DNA from: SM23-32 sp964434535
Lineage (GTDB): Bacteria; Planctomycetota; Brocadiia; SM23-32
Length of the DNA stretch: 64,000 nucleotides
Direction of reading: 5' to 3'
NCBI GenBank assembly: GCA_964434535.1
Contig: CAYSWA010000002.1
Span: 124,001 to 188,000, forward strand
Shown: piece after piece, positions 64,000 through 64,000 of the stretch
Layout: every line of letters begins with the position of its first letter
Position numbering within the stretch: the stretch's first letter is position 1
Notes under the pieces: generated by a model
The model's database searches: none
What the model saw: only the letters and a program-made list of their open reading frames with translations
Told to the model about the DNA's origin: nothing
Made by a program: the position numbers and the translations under genes

Positions 64000-64000
64000 G

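Overview
The window is about 70% GC and reads as a chromosomal segment of an uncultured, probably anaerobic Gram-negative bacterium, most likely a member of Planctomycetota or a related deep-branching group. The anaerobic signs are a class III ribonucleotide reductase module and a fused NfnAB-type flavin enzyme. Sigma-54, TatC, FG-GAP and DUF-type exported proteins, and a large cytoplasmic glycoside hydrolase of the type common in PVC-group genomes fit this placement. It is an inference from gene content, not a phylogenetic result.

Host region 1 (1-38.5 kb) is tightly packed. From left to right it holds: nrdD-redoxin-nrdG (class III RNR); smc; a PP2C phosphatase/histidine kinase pair; an exported FG-GAP repeat protein; a cobalamin adenosyltransferase; a Xer recombinase; a YhaM-like nuclease; a nucleotide-sugar dehydrogenase; a GH106-like hydrolase; a TatC fused to a FecR-like domain; rpoN, recR, ybaB and dnaX in the classical order, followed by a large (Alu-domain) SRP RNA; NfnAB; an HtrA-type protease; a FabZ-like dehydratase; glyS; a sugar isomerase/cupin operon whose downstream end is truncated; and purD.

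Mobile region (38.7-58.4 kb): a collinear set of genes on the + strand with a Mu-like head-morphogenesis core (small terminase-like protein, large terminase, DUF935 portal, gpI protease with a nested gpZ-like scaffold start, decoration protein, gpT capsid, DUF1320/gp36). It continues into tail/adhesion genes, a lipoprotein, a holin-like peptide, an alkaline-phosphatase-superfamily protein and three glycosyltransferases. I see no integrase, transposase, repressor, replication gene, tape-measure gene or endolysin. Four virion-type proteins carry oligo-threonine tracts, one a long mucin-like Pro/Ala/Thr tail. One of the clustered glycosyltransferases has polypeptide-GalNAc-transferase-like motifs. 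Together these suggest a self-contained virion O-glycosylation system, which is the most interesting hypothesis in the window.

Host region 2 (58.4-64 kb) has an alpha-helical metal-binding-like protein, a DUF2752/YIP1 membrane pair, a DUF3795 protein, an SGNH-hydrolase/TPR protein, and a truncated IS transposase that abuts a truncated FAD-dependent oxidoreductase at a shared breakpoint.

Intergenic spaces hold several families of short periodic repeats and hairpins. They occur in both host and phage-like parts, and one has been recruited as the N-terminus of a glycosyltransferase. Several sigma-70-type promoters (TTGCCR-type -35, 16-18 bp spacer, TACAAT/TAGAAT/TATAAT) can be read directly. 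No tRNA, 5S/16S/23S rRNA or CRISPR array was seen.
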